A DNA stretch of 64,000 bases from Heterocephalus glaber (taxonomy: Eukaryota; Chordata; Mammalia; Rodentia; Bathyergidae), in contig NW_004624743.1 of NCBI RefSeq assembly GCF_000247695.1, positions 9,231,517-9,295,516 of the forward strand, given 5' to 3'. A model generated the notes under the pieces. It did not search any database. It had not been told where the DNA came from and was given only the letters and a program-made list of their open reading frames with translations. Within the stretch, counting starts at the first letter, position 1; every line of letters begins with the position of its first letter. Position numbers and translations under genes: made by a program. Below are positions 23,471 through 36,668 of this stretch, piece by piece.

Positions 23471-26200
23471 TTATGTTCTCGCTACATCTTACTTCAGAAT
23501 TCAGGACAAAAAAGGGGGAGTGGGACAGGTTTGAACGGCATAATGTAATGCAAGATCCTGCTAAGATTCTGATCTTTGCATAAAATAATTATGATAAAAT
23601 GTATCAAAAAGTTGATTTTCATCAATCTAACAAGTGTAGATTCAAAGGGGAACAAGCTTTAATTGACTCAAGTCTTTCAAAACATGTGCAAACTTGTGAG
23701 TCCTTTCTCAATGTGCTTGCTTTGAGTTCTGGGAACCAAAGTTGAAAGCTGAGTGTGCTCATAGAGTATGAACAAACAGAAGTCCATTAAATCAAATGCA
23801 GATGTTAGTTTCCTCAGGGACTAGGAAAAAAGTCATGCCTTACCATAAACACAACTGTGTACATTGGAAGGAAAGCACAATTCTGTTATTTTAATTACTT
23901 CCAAATTTGTTCACAGTGATGAATGGGTGAATGATATCTTCTGTCTGTCTTCCTGAAGTACATGCCTATCACACATGGAAACAACTTTGATGATACTTTA
24001 CTAAGAGGAAGCATCTTGTGTGCTTATGTTACATATATTTTTTGTATATGTATCACGAATACTTCTAAACTTTCAAGAAATAAAAGACAAGAAAAATAGT
24101 CATACAACATAGTGTCATTATTATGTTAAAAGTGTTGGCATTTTACAGTTTAAAAAATAAGTTCCATTTTTGCCTATTCTTAGTAGTTTACCTGCAGGAG
24201 TTTCAGGGAGATCTTTGTGGAATTGAATGTTTTTATTGCTTGAGAAATTTAAACAAGATAATTACCATGAAATGGTAGCTAGGCTGATCATTAACAGGTC
24301 TAAAATTATTGTACAAAATTTAAAATAATATAAAAATGGCTAAGTATGAAAATCCCAATAATATAAATAAAATATCTAAAGCTTGTTTGAAATTTTAAAA
24401 GAAAACATCACGGAAGATATATATATATGTATCACAAAAGGATGCAATTCAAGAGCTAGAGATTCCACTTCATCTTATTTTATAACTGAGGTCCAGTAAA
24501 CTTTTGGTATAATTACAATGCCTGATGGCTGTAAGACTGCTGTATTCTAAGACAGAGAGCAATCCACATTAGCTATAATTGTCAAAGTATCTCACAGAAC
24601 CATAGGGATGCCTAAAACTATTTCAAGGAGTGCAGAAGGTCAAAATAAGTTTTCTAATCCTTGTATGATTTCTCTTTAATTCGTTCACTTGATAATTCTG
24701 ATAATAACACAAAAAGCATGGTGGGTAAAACCCGTGACAACTTGGAATGAAGAGAGTGGCACTGAACCATACACATTGCTGTTATATTATGTACTCTCAT
24801 CATAAACAATGAATGAATTAAAAGGCCAGTTTCATTATACTTCAAGAGAAGCACCCGTCTTTTCAATATTCTTGAGATGCTGTGGGAAGTACACCTAAAG
24901 CTCTTCTGTGTTCTGAAGGCCAATTGATGACTTGAAGAAAAACACAATGTGACTGTCAAGTTTCCACTGAACTTGCCACTTTCTTTCATGGGTCATAATT
25001 TTCACTTGAAGGAACAGACTCTGAGTATTCAGATTTGCTTATTTGGCAGATATTTTCTTGAAAATGACAGAAATTACAATGTCATTTCAGGGAAAATATC
25101 TAGACTTTTTTTTTCAGTAGGTAAAACTTAACCTTTCAAGCCAAAATTAGAATTTTGGAAAATTGTTATCTGTCATCCTGAAAGCTCCTCCAAAATGTAA
25201 AGATTATTCTGATAAATTATTGGTGATATTAATGTATTTATGGATATTATACAAAGAAATGCATCAACCTTTGGTAGAAGTGCATAACTTTGGAGATCAA
25301 TGGTTTCCCAAATCATCAATACATGATATTTCAAAATCATGCATTGATGAAACATAAATTTAAAGTGTAAGATCAATAAAAGTATTTTAATGTAACAAAT
25401 TATAAAAAGTTCTTGGCCAATATTCAGTTTCTACATTGCCAATAACCATTAAAAACTTATTATCACTTGTTGAGTTTTGGTGTACTATCAAAAGAGAATA
25501 TCCATAACTATCTCAAAATGCTATTAAAATATCCTCCCTTTTCCATGTACATGTAAAGGGAATATGGTTTTCATATTCTTTAAACAAAAAAAAATAACAA
25601 AAGATTGGATGAAGACAGACTTTCTACTTTCTATTAAGTATTTACAAATATGTAAAACAATGCCATCTTTTCACTAACTATGTGATGGAAAATACAAGTA
25701 TATTCCACATAATGTATTATGCTACTGTGTATTTATATAAAATAATCACTTCAATGTTCTTTCTAAATAAATTAATAAATGAATCATCTCCTAGCCTTAA
25801 TTTCTAATGATTGCAATTGATACATATTATTTAGAGATGAAGGGTCTTTTTCTTCCTGAATAGTTTTATGGTTGAGAATCACTGCACTATATTATCCAAT
25901 AGAGATGACAAATGGGTTTCAAATAGAATATAACCTTAAATCAAATGGTAGTGACTGGCTGGAATTGGTAAAGAAGAACTTGGAGGCCATGTTTTGAACT
26001 ATGAAGATAGGAAATAAGAAAATTTGGTTTTCTAGCTCTATTTTACCCAAGAACACACTGTTGATCACTACTGATATTTCAAAGTCCTACTCATCTTTCT
26101 CTTCCTCCAAGTGCCAAACACAGTTCCTACAGAAAAGGAGATTAAGAAATGTTTAAGAATATGACTAAACCTAATTTTTATTTTTTCATTTCTCCCTCTC
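23471..26200. other. unannotated AT-rich sequence
   Basis: About 2.7 kb with no confident element. A short hairpin at 25313-25350 is listed separately. The 111-codon minus frame 24654-24989 has no recognisable feature. A hAT-like end (25870-25884) has no partner. Confidence 0.45.
25313..25350. repeat. hairpin, 15-nt arms, 8-nt loop
   Basis: TCATCAATACATGAT (25313-25327) pairs with ATCATGCATTGATGA (25336-25350) with one mismatch. Confidence 0.7.
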
Positions 26201-26214
26201 CTTTATCTATGTAT

Positions 26215-26335
26215 TTCATTTTATTTATTTGACTTTTTAGCAAAACATTTATTAGTACATTTTAGATATACATAATGATAATACTCATCATAGTGAATTT
26301 GTACCTGTGCATATCTTGCTAATTACTCTTTAGAA
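26215..26335 (-). mobile_element. lineage L1 3' end, minus strand
   Basis: 'attagtacattttagatata', 'cataatgataatactcatca' and 'gaatttgtacctgtgcatat' repeat the pattern at 60.06 kb and 37.9 kb. Confidence 0.65.
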
Positions 26336-27039
26336 ATTTTAATGCAAAATAGAAGGCTTATGGTTACTTTTGTAGAAAGCAAATGCCAAAATAACATTCT
26401 TAAGGGAATCAGATAGACAATTGCCTTAGTCTTGTGACTTCAAGTGAACAGGCTGAATTTTTTCCCAGAAATGTAAATGTCTTACTTCATAGTGTCTAAT
26501 GGCCTTTTATTCTACAATGAAAATGTCAAAATACAAATATTCAAAAAAGAAGTAGTATATTCATTCAAATTCACAATAAATTAAAAATGATTGATATTAT
26601 CCAGGTTTTGAAGTGACATAATCAAATGGAAATAATAGGGTAGTACATCTCAGATGAAAGACTCTTAATAGATGGTAAGAAGAAAGATACTAAGTGGAAA
26701 AATCAGAGTTTAGAAAGAAAACTTTTATTTCATAATTGGATAAAAAGTAAGTCATATTTTGGGATTCCTCTAGAACAGCAACAAAAAAATTCTAATTATG
26801 TACTTTCCCAAGCATACACAATATTGTAGCTTCATTCGAATGAAAATCTCCTAAGTGAAGATCATAATTGGCCCCGAACTGAACCTAGTCTTTGGCCTAC
26901 TGGACACTTTTGTGACAGCGAAGACAAGACCAAGTCCCTGATGTATGTCTTGGGTGCAGACTTTCAAAAGACGTCCCTCTTGCACTGGAAGGAGAGATGG
27001 AAGGTCTTCAAAGAAGCAACGCTGGTTTAGCAACATGGA
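26336..27039. other. unannotated AT-rich sequence
   Basis: Nothing recognised. Confidence 0.5.
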
Positions 27040-27160
27040 AGGAGAACTGGAGCTGAGGTAACTTGGATTCAGAATCACAGTCCTAGGGACTTGGGACCAG
27101 TGTGTTACGCTCTCTTGGTCTCCGTTTTCCCCTAGAGGAAAGTTTCTAATGATCTTTTTT
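27040..27160 (+). mobile_element. possible MIR remnant, plus strand
   Basis: 'gggaccagtgtgttacgctc' then 'cttggtctccgttttcccc' resembles the MIR core-to-3' order. Weak. Confidence 0.35.
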
Positions 27161-28540
27161 GAAAGATAAAATGCAATAGTTTTAAATTTAATTATTTAGA
27201 TAGGAAATTAACATTTCTGTCACAGGCATTATTTTTAGCATGTCTCATTGGAATTTTGTAGAACAATATTTCCTTCAAGGAAAATCAGAATACAGAATAT
27301 TAAAAGCATTTTAATGAGACAAATTATGTGATGAGAAAAATCTATATTTAAGCAACTCTTGTTTACCTCAATTTTTTATTAACCAGTTAAGGACTTAAGC
27401 TTTTTTCTCAGCTTTCTCCATGAAGAACCCAATAGCTACTACCAAAATAATAAGAATACTTATATGAAGTTTAAAATGGGAATTCATTTCTATTGAAATA
27501 CATCTTTTTCCATTTCCTGTAGGAATTTTAAGAAGTCAAGATGTTGAAATTGTGTATTTTCCAGCCTTTATAAAAGTATTCTATGGTATGTATATGGAAT
27601 GAAAAATCTACTGCATTACATTTTCTATTACCTCAAGAAATACTAAAAATGAGTTTTTGTGTGGTGCAGTGTTTGTCATCTTACATTGGTTATATTTAGT
27701 CACATCCCCCCACCACTGTTTGTTACAAAGGACTCTAATCCTAAGACATTTCCAAGCAGAAAGAACAGTTGTTATTGTTGTTGTTTTTTTCAATAGGGGT
27801 AATGTAGCATTTTTAACTCTCAGCAGCTTTGAAAATCCCATTTTCTTTTGTAAAACTATGCTATACCAATATATTTTAGTATTATTTATGAATAATAACC
27901 TTACACAGAATTCATTTAACCATGAAAATGACCAGTCATCCAAAGTCCCTACCTAGGTTAGGTGTGTCTGTGACTATCCCTAATCCTTCCTCTTCCTTTT
28001 AGCTTCTCTTTTTCATTTGAAACTCTGACATCTGTTGATATTTGTATGAATTTCCCCTAAGTCCTTAAAGAAACAATAAAATGTAATTAAATGGCAGAAA
28101 ACAAGGGAATGGCTGTCAAATTATCCCATGATTACAATAGATTTATTGAGCAAAACTTTCCCTTTTATTCACCAAAGGCTGCATGACTGATTGAATTATT
28201 GACTTGGAACACAAAATGAAGAACAGTCGTCAACATGGAGCATTTTTGAACCCAGTTAATCAACAAAGATTCATATGTTGTTATTCATACAGGGTAGTTC
28301 ACAGTATTGGTACGTTCGACTGTAAATTTTTTTCTGGGTGGAGTTGAGCACTTGCATCTGTGCCATCTGCTCCCTAAGTCACTTTGAGTTGGGGGAGGAG
28401 ATGACCTTGAGAAGATGAAATATGGAGGTAGGCAGGTTACAGCATGTTCTGGGCAGCCTCTAGTTCTGACCAGTCTATCCCTTCATTCATATGCATAATG
28501 ACTGATATCATGCTTTCTAGTCTTAATTTGTTTCATTTGC
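27161..28540. other. unannotated AT-rich sequence
   Basis: Opposed frames at 27608-27956 (111 and 99 codons) cover the same bases on both strands, which argues for chance. No element recognised. Confidence 0.45.
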
Positions 28541-28544
28541 CAAA

Positions 28545-28797
28545 CAAAAATTGTGTATAATTAAGGCGTACAATGTGATTTTCTGATGCACATACACACT
28601 GTGAAGGGATTACTACAATTAAGCTAAAACTAACATCCATCCGCTCATGTAGTTGCCATTTTTATACATATGGGGAAAATACTTAAGATCTACTTCCTAT
28701 TAAATTCTAAGTATTCAATACATTATTATTAAATATAGTCACCATGCTGAATCTTAGATCTCCAGAACTGATTCATCTTACAACTGAATGTTTATAA
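28545..28797 (-). mobile_element. L1M 3' UTR fragment, minus strand
   Basis: 'aattaaggcgtacaatgtga', 'gggattactacaattaagct', 'cttaagatctacttcctatt' and 'agtcaccatgctgaatctta' follow the complemented 3' UTR of older L1MA-type elements. A second copy is at 52.77-53.08 kb. Confidence 0.82.
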
Positions 28798-28799
28798 TA

Positions 28800-29700
28800 T
28801 TTGATGTTTTTAATGGAATGTCTAAATTATTTTTAAAATTCCAGGAAAAAAACAATCGTAGCAAATATAGAAGCCTTTCAAGTTTTGCTGTCCTTTAAAA
28901 CACAAGTCAAGGATCAATTTTCAAAACAAACTCATTCCATTAATCAGTTTACTAAGGTGCAAATTGTTTGTCAGAACACAATGCAAGGGAGGCTGCTTTG
29001 TTTAATGACAATCCTAACAGCCAGAATCCCTGGGGCAGGAAGCAAGTAATCAAGAATCCATCTCTGAAACTTTGAGAATGCTGGCAACACTCTATTATAA
29101 TGCACAGTTACAGGGAGACCTTGTACCGAGAACAATATACTGAAATAGACCAGACTTGTTATGAAACAATAAACTTAAATATAGCTCTGGACCTGACACA
29201 GCTACGTAATTTTTGCCTTCTAGGATCAAATTTAACACTCGAGGGTAACTATATCAGTCAGATTTTTTTTTTTTGCCATCCACTTTGTATATGTGAAGGC
29301 ACATACCATAATCACATTTTATATACAACCTTAACAATATGTTTGGTCCATGAAGGGTCATGATATCATGAAAACCTAATTTCAAGTGCTGCACAGCTGA
29401 CATGAAGATTGTTGGTCAATGGGTCTGTGTATTCAGCCTATGTTAGAGAAGTTAAAGGATGTAGAAAAACTTGCCATAATATATTGTACCAGCATACTGG
29501 CAAGATAGTGCATATGAGTGAAATATCAAACAAAAAGCTACAAGATTTGAGAAGAGGAAAAGACTGAGCCTTTGCAGAAGTACTGGATCTGGACTGAGCT
29601 TCTTAGGCAGAGAAACAGTGGTAGACACCGAGGAAGACTGAAGCATTAGAGAGCTGCACATTACGTAGAGGGGTCACCATCTCATCTACAAGCAGGGGTT
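28800..29700. other. unannotated sequence
   Basis: Nothing recognised. An 87-codon frame at 29100-29363 is featureless. Confidence 0.45.
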
Positions 29701-30070
29701 CCTGCAAATGGGTACTGGGGAACAAATCCAGAAAGCTAAATTCACATCCACATGTGGAGGTGGGGTCAGCCTTCCACATACAATTCCCATCTTTTCATCA
29801 AGATCTCATGACACTGGGAGACAGCAGCACGGGTTACATGATGAACATCATTTCCCCTCCATCGAGGTGGGGTCAGGAATGCTGGGAAGAGGTCAGGGTT
29901 ACTCTGAGAGTGACACAGGGAACGACAGAGAGCCCTGTTTCCCAGTCCAGCCATCTCTCGGCCAAGATACACCATGGTCTCCCTCCGCTTTCCCAGGTTC
30001 CGAGCCCTGCAGTGGAATGACCGGGTTGAAAGCTGGAACTGCCCCTTATTTTTTCCTTTCCCTGTGACAA
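29701..30070. other. less AT-rich patch with palindrome and short direct repeat
   Basis: Contains the 12-bp palindrome TCCACATGTGGA (29747-29758; E-box core CACATGTG) and two copies of GAGGTGGGGTCAG (about 29757 and 29864). A 119-codon plus frame (29708-30067), the longest in the window, covers it. Its translation has no recognisable domain and other frames are open across the same bases. Coding status is doubtful. Confidence 0.4.
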
Positions 30071-31800
30071 GAAAGAAAAGAGAGGAGGACTATTGAACTT
30101 TAAACTTCCTGATAAGCTATAATGTGGGAAAGTGCCATTTTTAGGTTTACATGAAGGAGCTACCTCTGAGAATGGCCTCTTGGCCTGTGAAAAACTAGAA
30201 ACATCCCAGGAAGTCACTAAAATGTTGTAGTACTGTGAGAATTTGTATAAAAATAAACACTGGATTATTTCAGGCCTGGTCCCTTGAGAAAATGAGCCAG
30301 AATTACTCAGAACTACTAGCCTAATCTTGACAGAACAGAGGAAATTAACAACTGAAGCCAGATTTTTTCTCTTCTAAAAAATGTGTGTGGGGGGGACCTA
30401 TTTATGATATTTTGGAAAATGAAAAAAAATCAGGTTGACTATGTGATTCAAATGACCTAAAACTAACATGGTTAAATTTCCTGATGAGAAAATTCGATGC
30501 AGGTCAGTGGTTCCTGGAAGGTGTCATCTGGGAGCCACAAAGTCAGGGGAGCTTGAACCCCTGGATCCAAAAAGGCACATAATTCAGAGCTCTGCAATCT
30601 ATTCTCTGGAGCACAGTGGATTTTTTTTAAGCTTTGCTCAAATATTTTTTTCTCAGGAGAAATAAAGATTGAAAGCCAAAGGAAGCACACATTATCCCAT
30701 GTCACTATGGGAACTGCCCCCAAGCATGACCAAAAGAAGTGCTTCCTTTTCCCTGAAAAACAATTTCCCATTGAATCCCTAGTAGGAAAGAAATCTACTC
30801 ATTAAAGAAGGCCAAATCGCTCCATGACTTAATTCACGCTTGTAACCAGAATGACTAAACAACAGTTTGGAATCATTTGTTGAAATGTTAAAGGCAATTT
30901 CTTCTTCTATGTGATGCCACCACCTCGAGTTCTCTTCAACAACACAGCACATTTATACGTTATCTTCTCTGAGTCCAGCACTGTTCTTTCAGTTGTAAAA
31001 GCAGAAGCTACAACCCTGTGCTCATGGACTTGCCGATTTCCACACACAAGCAGGGCTGGTGAATCCATGACAGTCTTTTTGTCACCTTTCTGGAGCCACA
31101 GAGATAATCCAGGGAGATTACATGGAACTGCAAAAAAGATGTGAGTCCCGTTTATTCACCTTACAGCTAACTTGGACCTCATACTCCCTGCTGCAGAAAA
31201 TTAACACATAGAAAAGACTTTTGGAGTGTCACAAGAGAAGGTACAGCTACAACGGAATAATCGATGAAACAGTTTGATGTTATTACATTTAGTCATGTAG
31301 GAAAAATGAGGATATAAGTGGGTTTCTTTTTCCATACTAGTGAAAGGGATCCCTGTTCATTCCCTCCTTTCTTGTGATGATCAAGAGATGGCAACGTAGA
31401 TTTGGAAATAAAGGAGATTCGCTGGGCAGAGAGCTTGTGAACATTTAAGAGGAGAAGGAGCAAAGGGTGTCAGCGAAAGCCTTCCAGTCTCATGCTGTGG
31501 TGCAGTTTGAACAGCCATGAAGGGAGACCAAGAAGGGAGTTGGACTTTCCACCAAGAGCTTCAAATGCGGCATAGTCTCAAGAAAGCGTCAGACACAGGG
31601 GTTATCTGCAGAAAATTCCTGCGCTGGACAGAAATGCCTGTCCTAGAACCCTGGTTGTGCCTGGCCTTGGGCTATGGGATACTAAGTAGAGTGACCGTGG
31701 CCAGAATGCTAAGGCACATCCCCAAGAGGCCTCCCCTGTATGGGGGTGGCACTTTGGCAATTCTTGTTTGAAGGGTAAGATGATCAATATGCATGACTGC
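30071..31800. other. unannotated sequence
   Basis: No confident element. Frames on both strands at 30468-30771 and 31517-31971 overlap one another and look random. Confidence 0.45.
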
Positions 31801-33880
31801 TGGTACTGTCCACCATTGTGTCACATTTGTCCCAATGCAGCTATTCTCAGGTCCCAGTACTCCTCTTCCTGAGGGAGAAGAGAGGTGAGTGGGAAAAACT
31901 ACATTCCTCATCACTGAAGTTGTTTCAAGACACAAGAGGTACTCCTTCACTCCCTCCATCAGCCATTCCAAATTCCCTTTCCCTCATCCTTCCGTTCCCC
32001 AACCTTGCCAACATCATTGATGTTATGACCCAAATTCTCTTTCCTATGGATCTAAACCCTGGTGATCATGCCCTTCCAAGGCTGAGGTTACTATGCCTGT
32101 GGTTTCATAGCCACAATTAGGTACAAGATTGTGCCAGGAGGAGACAAAGGCATAAACAAAATGTGTTCCTTCCTGCCCGGGCTGCATATCAGGAGTTCCT
32201 GCCTTCATTTTCTGCTTAAAACAATCATTCCTGCAAGGTGATCCTTACTCTTCTCATCTGCTGATTCCTGGACACAGGTCAGGCAAAGTTCTCAGGAAGA
32301 ATCCAGATATTGTATCTCAATGAGAGCCTTGTTGTTTGTCTGAGAAGAGAGCATCCCATTCAGGAACTTGCATCTCCACCCCTAGAGTCCAGAGTTGCGA
32401 GGACAGAGAATACAAAGGCCACCCATAGATCACTGGAGATACAGTAAGTGCCATCACCCCTGCTCCTAATACCCCTAAAGTTCTCTGTCAGACACAGTGC
32501 CCCACAGAGATGTCCTGGTCCACTGAACATACCATATCTTGGAGCACGTTCTTTCAGAATATTGCCTTTGAGCAGGAGACTCAGCTATTCTTTGTCAGGC
32601 CATTGAAACACTGTCTCTCTGCAGAGCAATATTATGGTATTTCATGCAACCAGGGATCTCATGGTCATGGGGCTGCTTCTACACTTTTAACTGTAAAGTG
32701 GGTTGGCTGATGGGATTCTACTTAGTATGGGATTCCCTGTCATGGATAAATCGCTCCAAAAGTCCCTGGATGGTGATGTTTTACAGGGAACGAAAAGCAA
32801 ACTCCTATCCAAAAGCAGCATCTATTTATGTGAGAACTACTGGGCCTTTCAGGATAGAAAATGCCCAGTGTAGTCAAATTTCTGCCAATGACTGGTTTGT
32901 CTCTAAGAAATAGGGACATGGCAGCTAGATTAGCTAGCAAGTGAGGGTCATTGAGTTGGCTCATGTTATACCTCTATCTCTCCTGCTTGGCCCTTTCTAT
33001 GAGCATCCCCCATACCAGTTCTGTGGTGGCTGGTGACCAGAGAACACTGATGTCTACCAATCATGTCATTGTTCTCTACCTCATAGTTTCCATCATTTCC
33101 CCATAAGGATGCTTTCTGGTGGGTATTCACAAGTCATATAAAGCTCTTCACACATTGTGCCCACTCCCATGTGTTCATCCACATGCTTCTACCCCAGGCA
33201 TCCTCCAGCCCCTGAGAAGCCAGCCAAGCCATTTGAATTGCTCATGACTGCATATATTCTCACTTCAACTACTTCTTCCACACAAAGTGGACAACCAGGT
33301 GGACCACTTGAAACTCTCACTTTGAGAGGTTTTCTCTCACCACTGTCTGAGTGTACTTAACAACCATATCCATTTTTGGTTTGACCTACATACTAAGCTA
33401 ACACATATGGAAATCAAGCTTCAGTTATTTTTCTTCCTTTAGTGGTTACACAGGACAGCACCACCTCCTATATGACAGTAGACGTAAGGCGAAGAAGATG
33501 CCAGTGCAACTCTGTGGTTGGCATGCAAGGGGAAAGGTTTAAGCTCCTGCTCCTGAAGCTTCCTCACCCCCTCTTATTTGGTCAGGCTCACTGCAAACTT
33601 GTCATTTCTTGTGATGACTGATGCTGGTTCCAGTCAACTTGATGTCTTGGAGATTCAACAGAGCCCAGCTCACAAGAGTCACTACCAGAGTTTAGTAACA
33701 TGTCAGGAGTTGTTTCTCAACAGGCAGATGAGTCCCTAGTGCAGATGGTGTAGCCTTGCTCTAGAATCTTAGGGACTAGACTTGTGAATTAAACATATTT
33801 CAGGGAGACGGCTACTCTTGCATCTTTAGGGGTCTTAAGGGTGATTCTAACCAGTGCCTCCCTCTCAGAGGCTAGGAGCA

Positions 33881-34026
33881 AGAAGTGTCCATGCTGTCCA
33901 CAGGACCCAGCTCACCTTAAGCAAAGCTTGTTCACAATCAGAAAATTGTTGCTGGCAGTAATTGGACCTCACTGCTGCTTTGTTTGTGACTAACAGAAGA
34001 GGGAGGGAAATTTTCTTTCCTCTAAA
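33881..34026 (+). repeat. local duplication, copy A (146 bp)
   Basis: Matches 35649-35794 in the same orientation with about 14 differences and no net length change (shared 'aagtgtccatgctgtccaca', 'ttaagcaaagctt', 'ttctttcctctaaa'). Downstream sequence differs: copy A is followed by an 11-bp hairpin (34032-34059) that copy B lacks. Confidence 0.9.
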
Positions 34027-34031
34027 CTAAT

Positions 34032-34059
34032 AAATAGTATTAATAAACTAATACTATTT
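34032..34059. repeat. 11-bp perfect hairpin
   Basis: AAATAGTATTA (34032-34042) pairs with TAATACTATTT (34049-34059) across 6 nt. Confidence 0.7.
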
Positions 34060-34579
34060 TTTACTTCCTATCTTGTTCAGGGGAGGAGGCAATCTCAAAA
34101 GCTTCTATTTATCATTCTCCACTCCAGTAGCTCTCAATACACCAAGGATTCAGTTGGGTAATTCTAACTACTCAGTATTAGATTCTAAATATCACACTTG
34201 AACGTCATATAAATGGCAACTGTATGATGCCAGAAACTATGCATACACTCTAAGGTAAACTTCAGCCAGGTCTGCATTGATCTTTTGCCTGTGTCCCATC
34301 ACTCCACAACATACCCTAATGGGGACATTTTAGTGCTTCAGATTTCAAGATATGAATGCCAGTTTCAACCCTGTGTCCAATAATCCTAGATGTGTGTGGC
34401 ATCTCCCTTTCCTCAGCACATGAGCACTGAGGAAATGTTCATAGATTCTTTGGGGGAAATACCAAGGGAATTATTGAAATAGATACCTGACATCACATAG
34501 CCCAAATTTATCTGGATAATCAAAGCTGTTCACCAATCAATGGATTCTGAAGCTGGAAAGTGACTTGGGTTTTGAAATT

Positions 34580-34702
34580 GGGCAAGGAAGGGTATGAAAA
34601 AAAGGAATCGGGATGTGTTATGTACATGTACCAACTCCACACAAGGAATGTGAACATTATTAATATACACTTGTACTAATTAAAATTTTTTTTAAAAAAG
34701 AA
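34580..34702 (+). mobile_element. lineage L1 3' end, plus strand
   Basis: 'ggcaaggaagggtatgaaaa', 'gatgtgttatgtacatgtac', 'caactccacacaaggaatgt' and an A-rich end. Same layout as the 3' ends at 50.6 and 55.4 kb. Confidence 0.7.
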
Positions 34703-35648
34703 TGGAACTTCTTTTGGTAGTGGTAATCAGATACCTGCTCCTGTGTCCATGTCTTCCTTTTGTTGTATATGTTAAACACATAACATCTGTCTAATATGAC
34801 CTAGGGGTGCCATATCCTATTATTCACCACAGAACCCTGCAGACACCCTTCTCTGTTGTCCATCTGACCCTGCCAATTCTTAACACAACCATAACCCCTT
34901 GGCTTCTAGTGGTTAACCACAACTCCGTCAACTGCATTGCTTTGGAATGCCATCATTCCCATGAGCTCCTGAAGGTCCCAGCTCTGAGTGCCATTCCTGC
35001 CACCAACTCTCCCTGGCCTGCACAGAAGAGCAACCACTTAATTCACTGATGCTGATACGTACCTAACTTGAGAATCCCTGGTGGCCTTGGTGTGTCCACT
35101 GGGCCCTCCTTACAACTTGGTCCTCTGCTGGGTCTTTTGACCTCCTGTAATATACACACTCCAGCATGCCCATTTCCTGAGCTTTTCAATCCCTCCCTGC
35201 ACCATTTGACACTGGAATTCAAGTGTTTTACCGCCCTCACTGGGGACCCTCACTGTCCCTAGGTTTCATGGACTCTTTTGCTCAAGGGTTTTCCTTTCCT
35301 CTGGGGCTACTGGCAGGGGGTTAAATCCCATGTGCCCACAAAATACCCACAGTTTAACAAACTCTTGCTTATCTAGTTTCATATTCTAGCCCCTTTAGTC
35401 GAGTGCCCTAACATCCAATCCCATGTCTCCTGTCAGGACAGTTCAATAATGTGTGCAGCTTCTTCAATATGACTGTTATAAATACACTCTTTACCCCGAG
35501 TCTCAAATTCTCAATGCATCTTTCATTTGCTCTCAATTTCATTAAAATCAAGCCACCATTCACACGCTTATGGAAGGACATCATCATCCATTTATCCTAC
35601 AAAAGTAATTTTAACAAAAGAATGTATCTGTAGGGACATTTTAGGGTA

Positions 35649-35794
35649 GGAAGTGTCCATGCTGTCCACAGGACCCAGCTCATCTTAAGCAAAGCTTCTT
35701 CACAATCAGAAAAATGTTGCCAGCAGTAATTGGGCCTTGCTGCTGCTTTGTTTATGTCTAGCAGAAGAGAGAGGGAAAATTTCTTTCCTCTAAA
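35649..35794 (+). repeat. local duplication, copy B (146 bp)
   Basis: Partner of 33881-34026 (about 90% identical by my count). The copies are 1.77 kb apart in direct orientation. Confidence 0.9.
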
Positions 35795-35957
35795 GAGAAC
35801 TAAAAGCTCTACTCTCTTTTCTAATTGGGCCAATATGGTCCCTATGTACACACTGGTCCTAGACCATTAGAGTTACTGGGGAAGGCTGCCACCTGATTTG
35901 GCCTACCTTGATTAAGTCATTCAATCCATATATATTAGGTAGGAATTTTTGTCCTTT

Positions 35958-36001
<44 letters not shown>
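35958..36001 (+). repeat. A-run followed by (TA)n microsatellite
   Basis: About 16 A then about 14 TA units. Confidence 0.95.
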
Positions 36002-36244
36002 CTTTTTTTAACTTACGACATTTTGTTGTTCTGTTCTATTTTCATAGCTCTGGTTTGAGAGCATAGAACAGAGCCTGGTCATAATTGGTATTTGAATGAA
36101 TTAATTAATTAGAGTAACTGGAAGCTGAAGATAGGTTGGTTTTCTGTTAGGAAGGGAGCAAAGACTTAAAGCAAAGTCACCTGCCTTTTTAAATTTTGAA
36201 GCAGATATTGAATGAGTAATTCTCTGAAATCATGGGCTGCTACA

Positions 36245-36668
36245 TTGTGATAGTTAATTTTAAGTCAGTTTGACTGGTCTAAAGGATGCCCAGATAGCTT
36301 ATAACATAACACTTCTGGAGAAGTCTAGAAGGGTATTTCCAGAAGAAATTCATAACTAAATTAGCAGGCTGAGTAAAGAATATTGCCCCCACCCAAGTGT
36401 ATGGGCAACATCCAATGTGCTGATGGGGTAAACAAAGCAGCAGTTGAAGGGTACATTCGCTCTCTCTTCTTGAGAGGCACAGACATCTTCTCCTGCCCTC
36501 AGACAGCGGATCTCCCAGCTGTTGGACCTTTGGACTCTGCAGGATACACACCCGGGGCTTCCAAAATTGTCAGTTCTCAGACTCAGACTGAATTACAGTC
36601 AAGGCTGTCCTGGTTCTGCAGCTTTCAAATGACACATTGTAGGACTAAGAACACAAGCATTTAACTTG
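36245..36668 (+). mobile_element. MLT2-type ERVL solo LTR, plus strand
   Basis: Starts 'tgtgatagttaattttaagt', continues 'aaggatgcccagatagctta', 'aatattgcccccacccaagt', 'gggcaacatccaatgtgctg', 'catcttctcctgccctcaga', 'tttggactctgcagg' and ends near 'cctggttctgcagctttcaa'. This is the order of MLT2-class LTRs of the ERVL group. No adjoining interior or second LTR of this type is visible, so it is probably a solo LTR. The frames 36279-36551 and 36383-36664 are shadows inside it. Confidence 0.82.

Larger units (their letters stand above)
31801..35640 (-). mobile_element. possible degenerate ERV-like (ERVL/MaLR) interior
   Basis: The region is less AT-rich than its flanks, holds no LINE or SINE except the L1 scrap at 34.6 kb, and contains a local duplication. 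Text near 34810-35530 has the feel of complemented MaLR interior sequence. I see no LTR pair bounding it, and no gag, pol or env motif in any frame. Treat as a weak suggestion. Confidence 0.25.

Noticed and set aside
25870..25884. hAT-like terminus (GGTTGAGAATCACTG)
   Set aside because: No matching left terminus or element body found upstream.
27608..27956. 111-codon minus and 99-codon plus frames over the same DNA
   Set aside because: Mutually exclusive overlap on opposite strands without any motif suggests chance.
29708..30067. 119-codon plus-strand frame, the longest in the window
   Set aside because: Other frames on both strands are open over the same less AT-rich patch; no domain and no convincing start or splice context.
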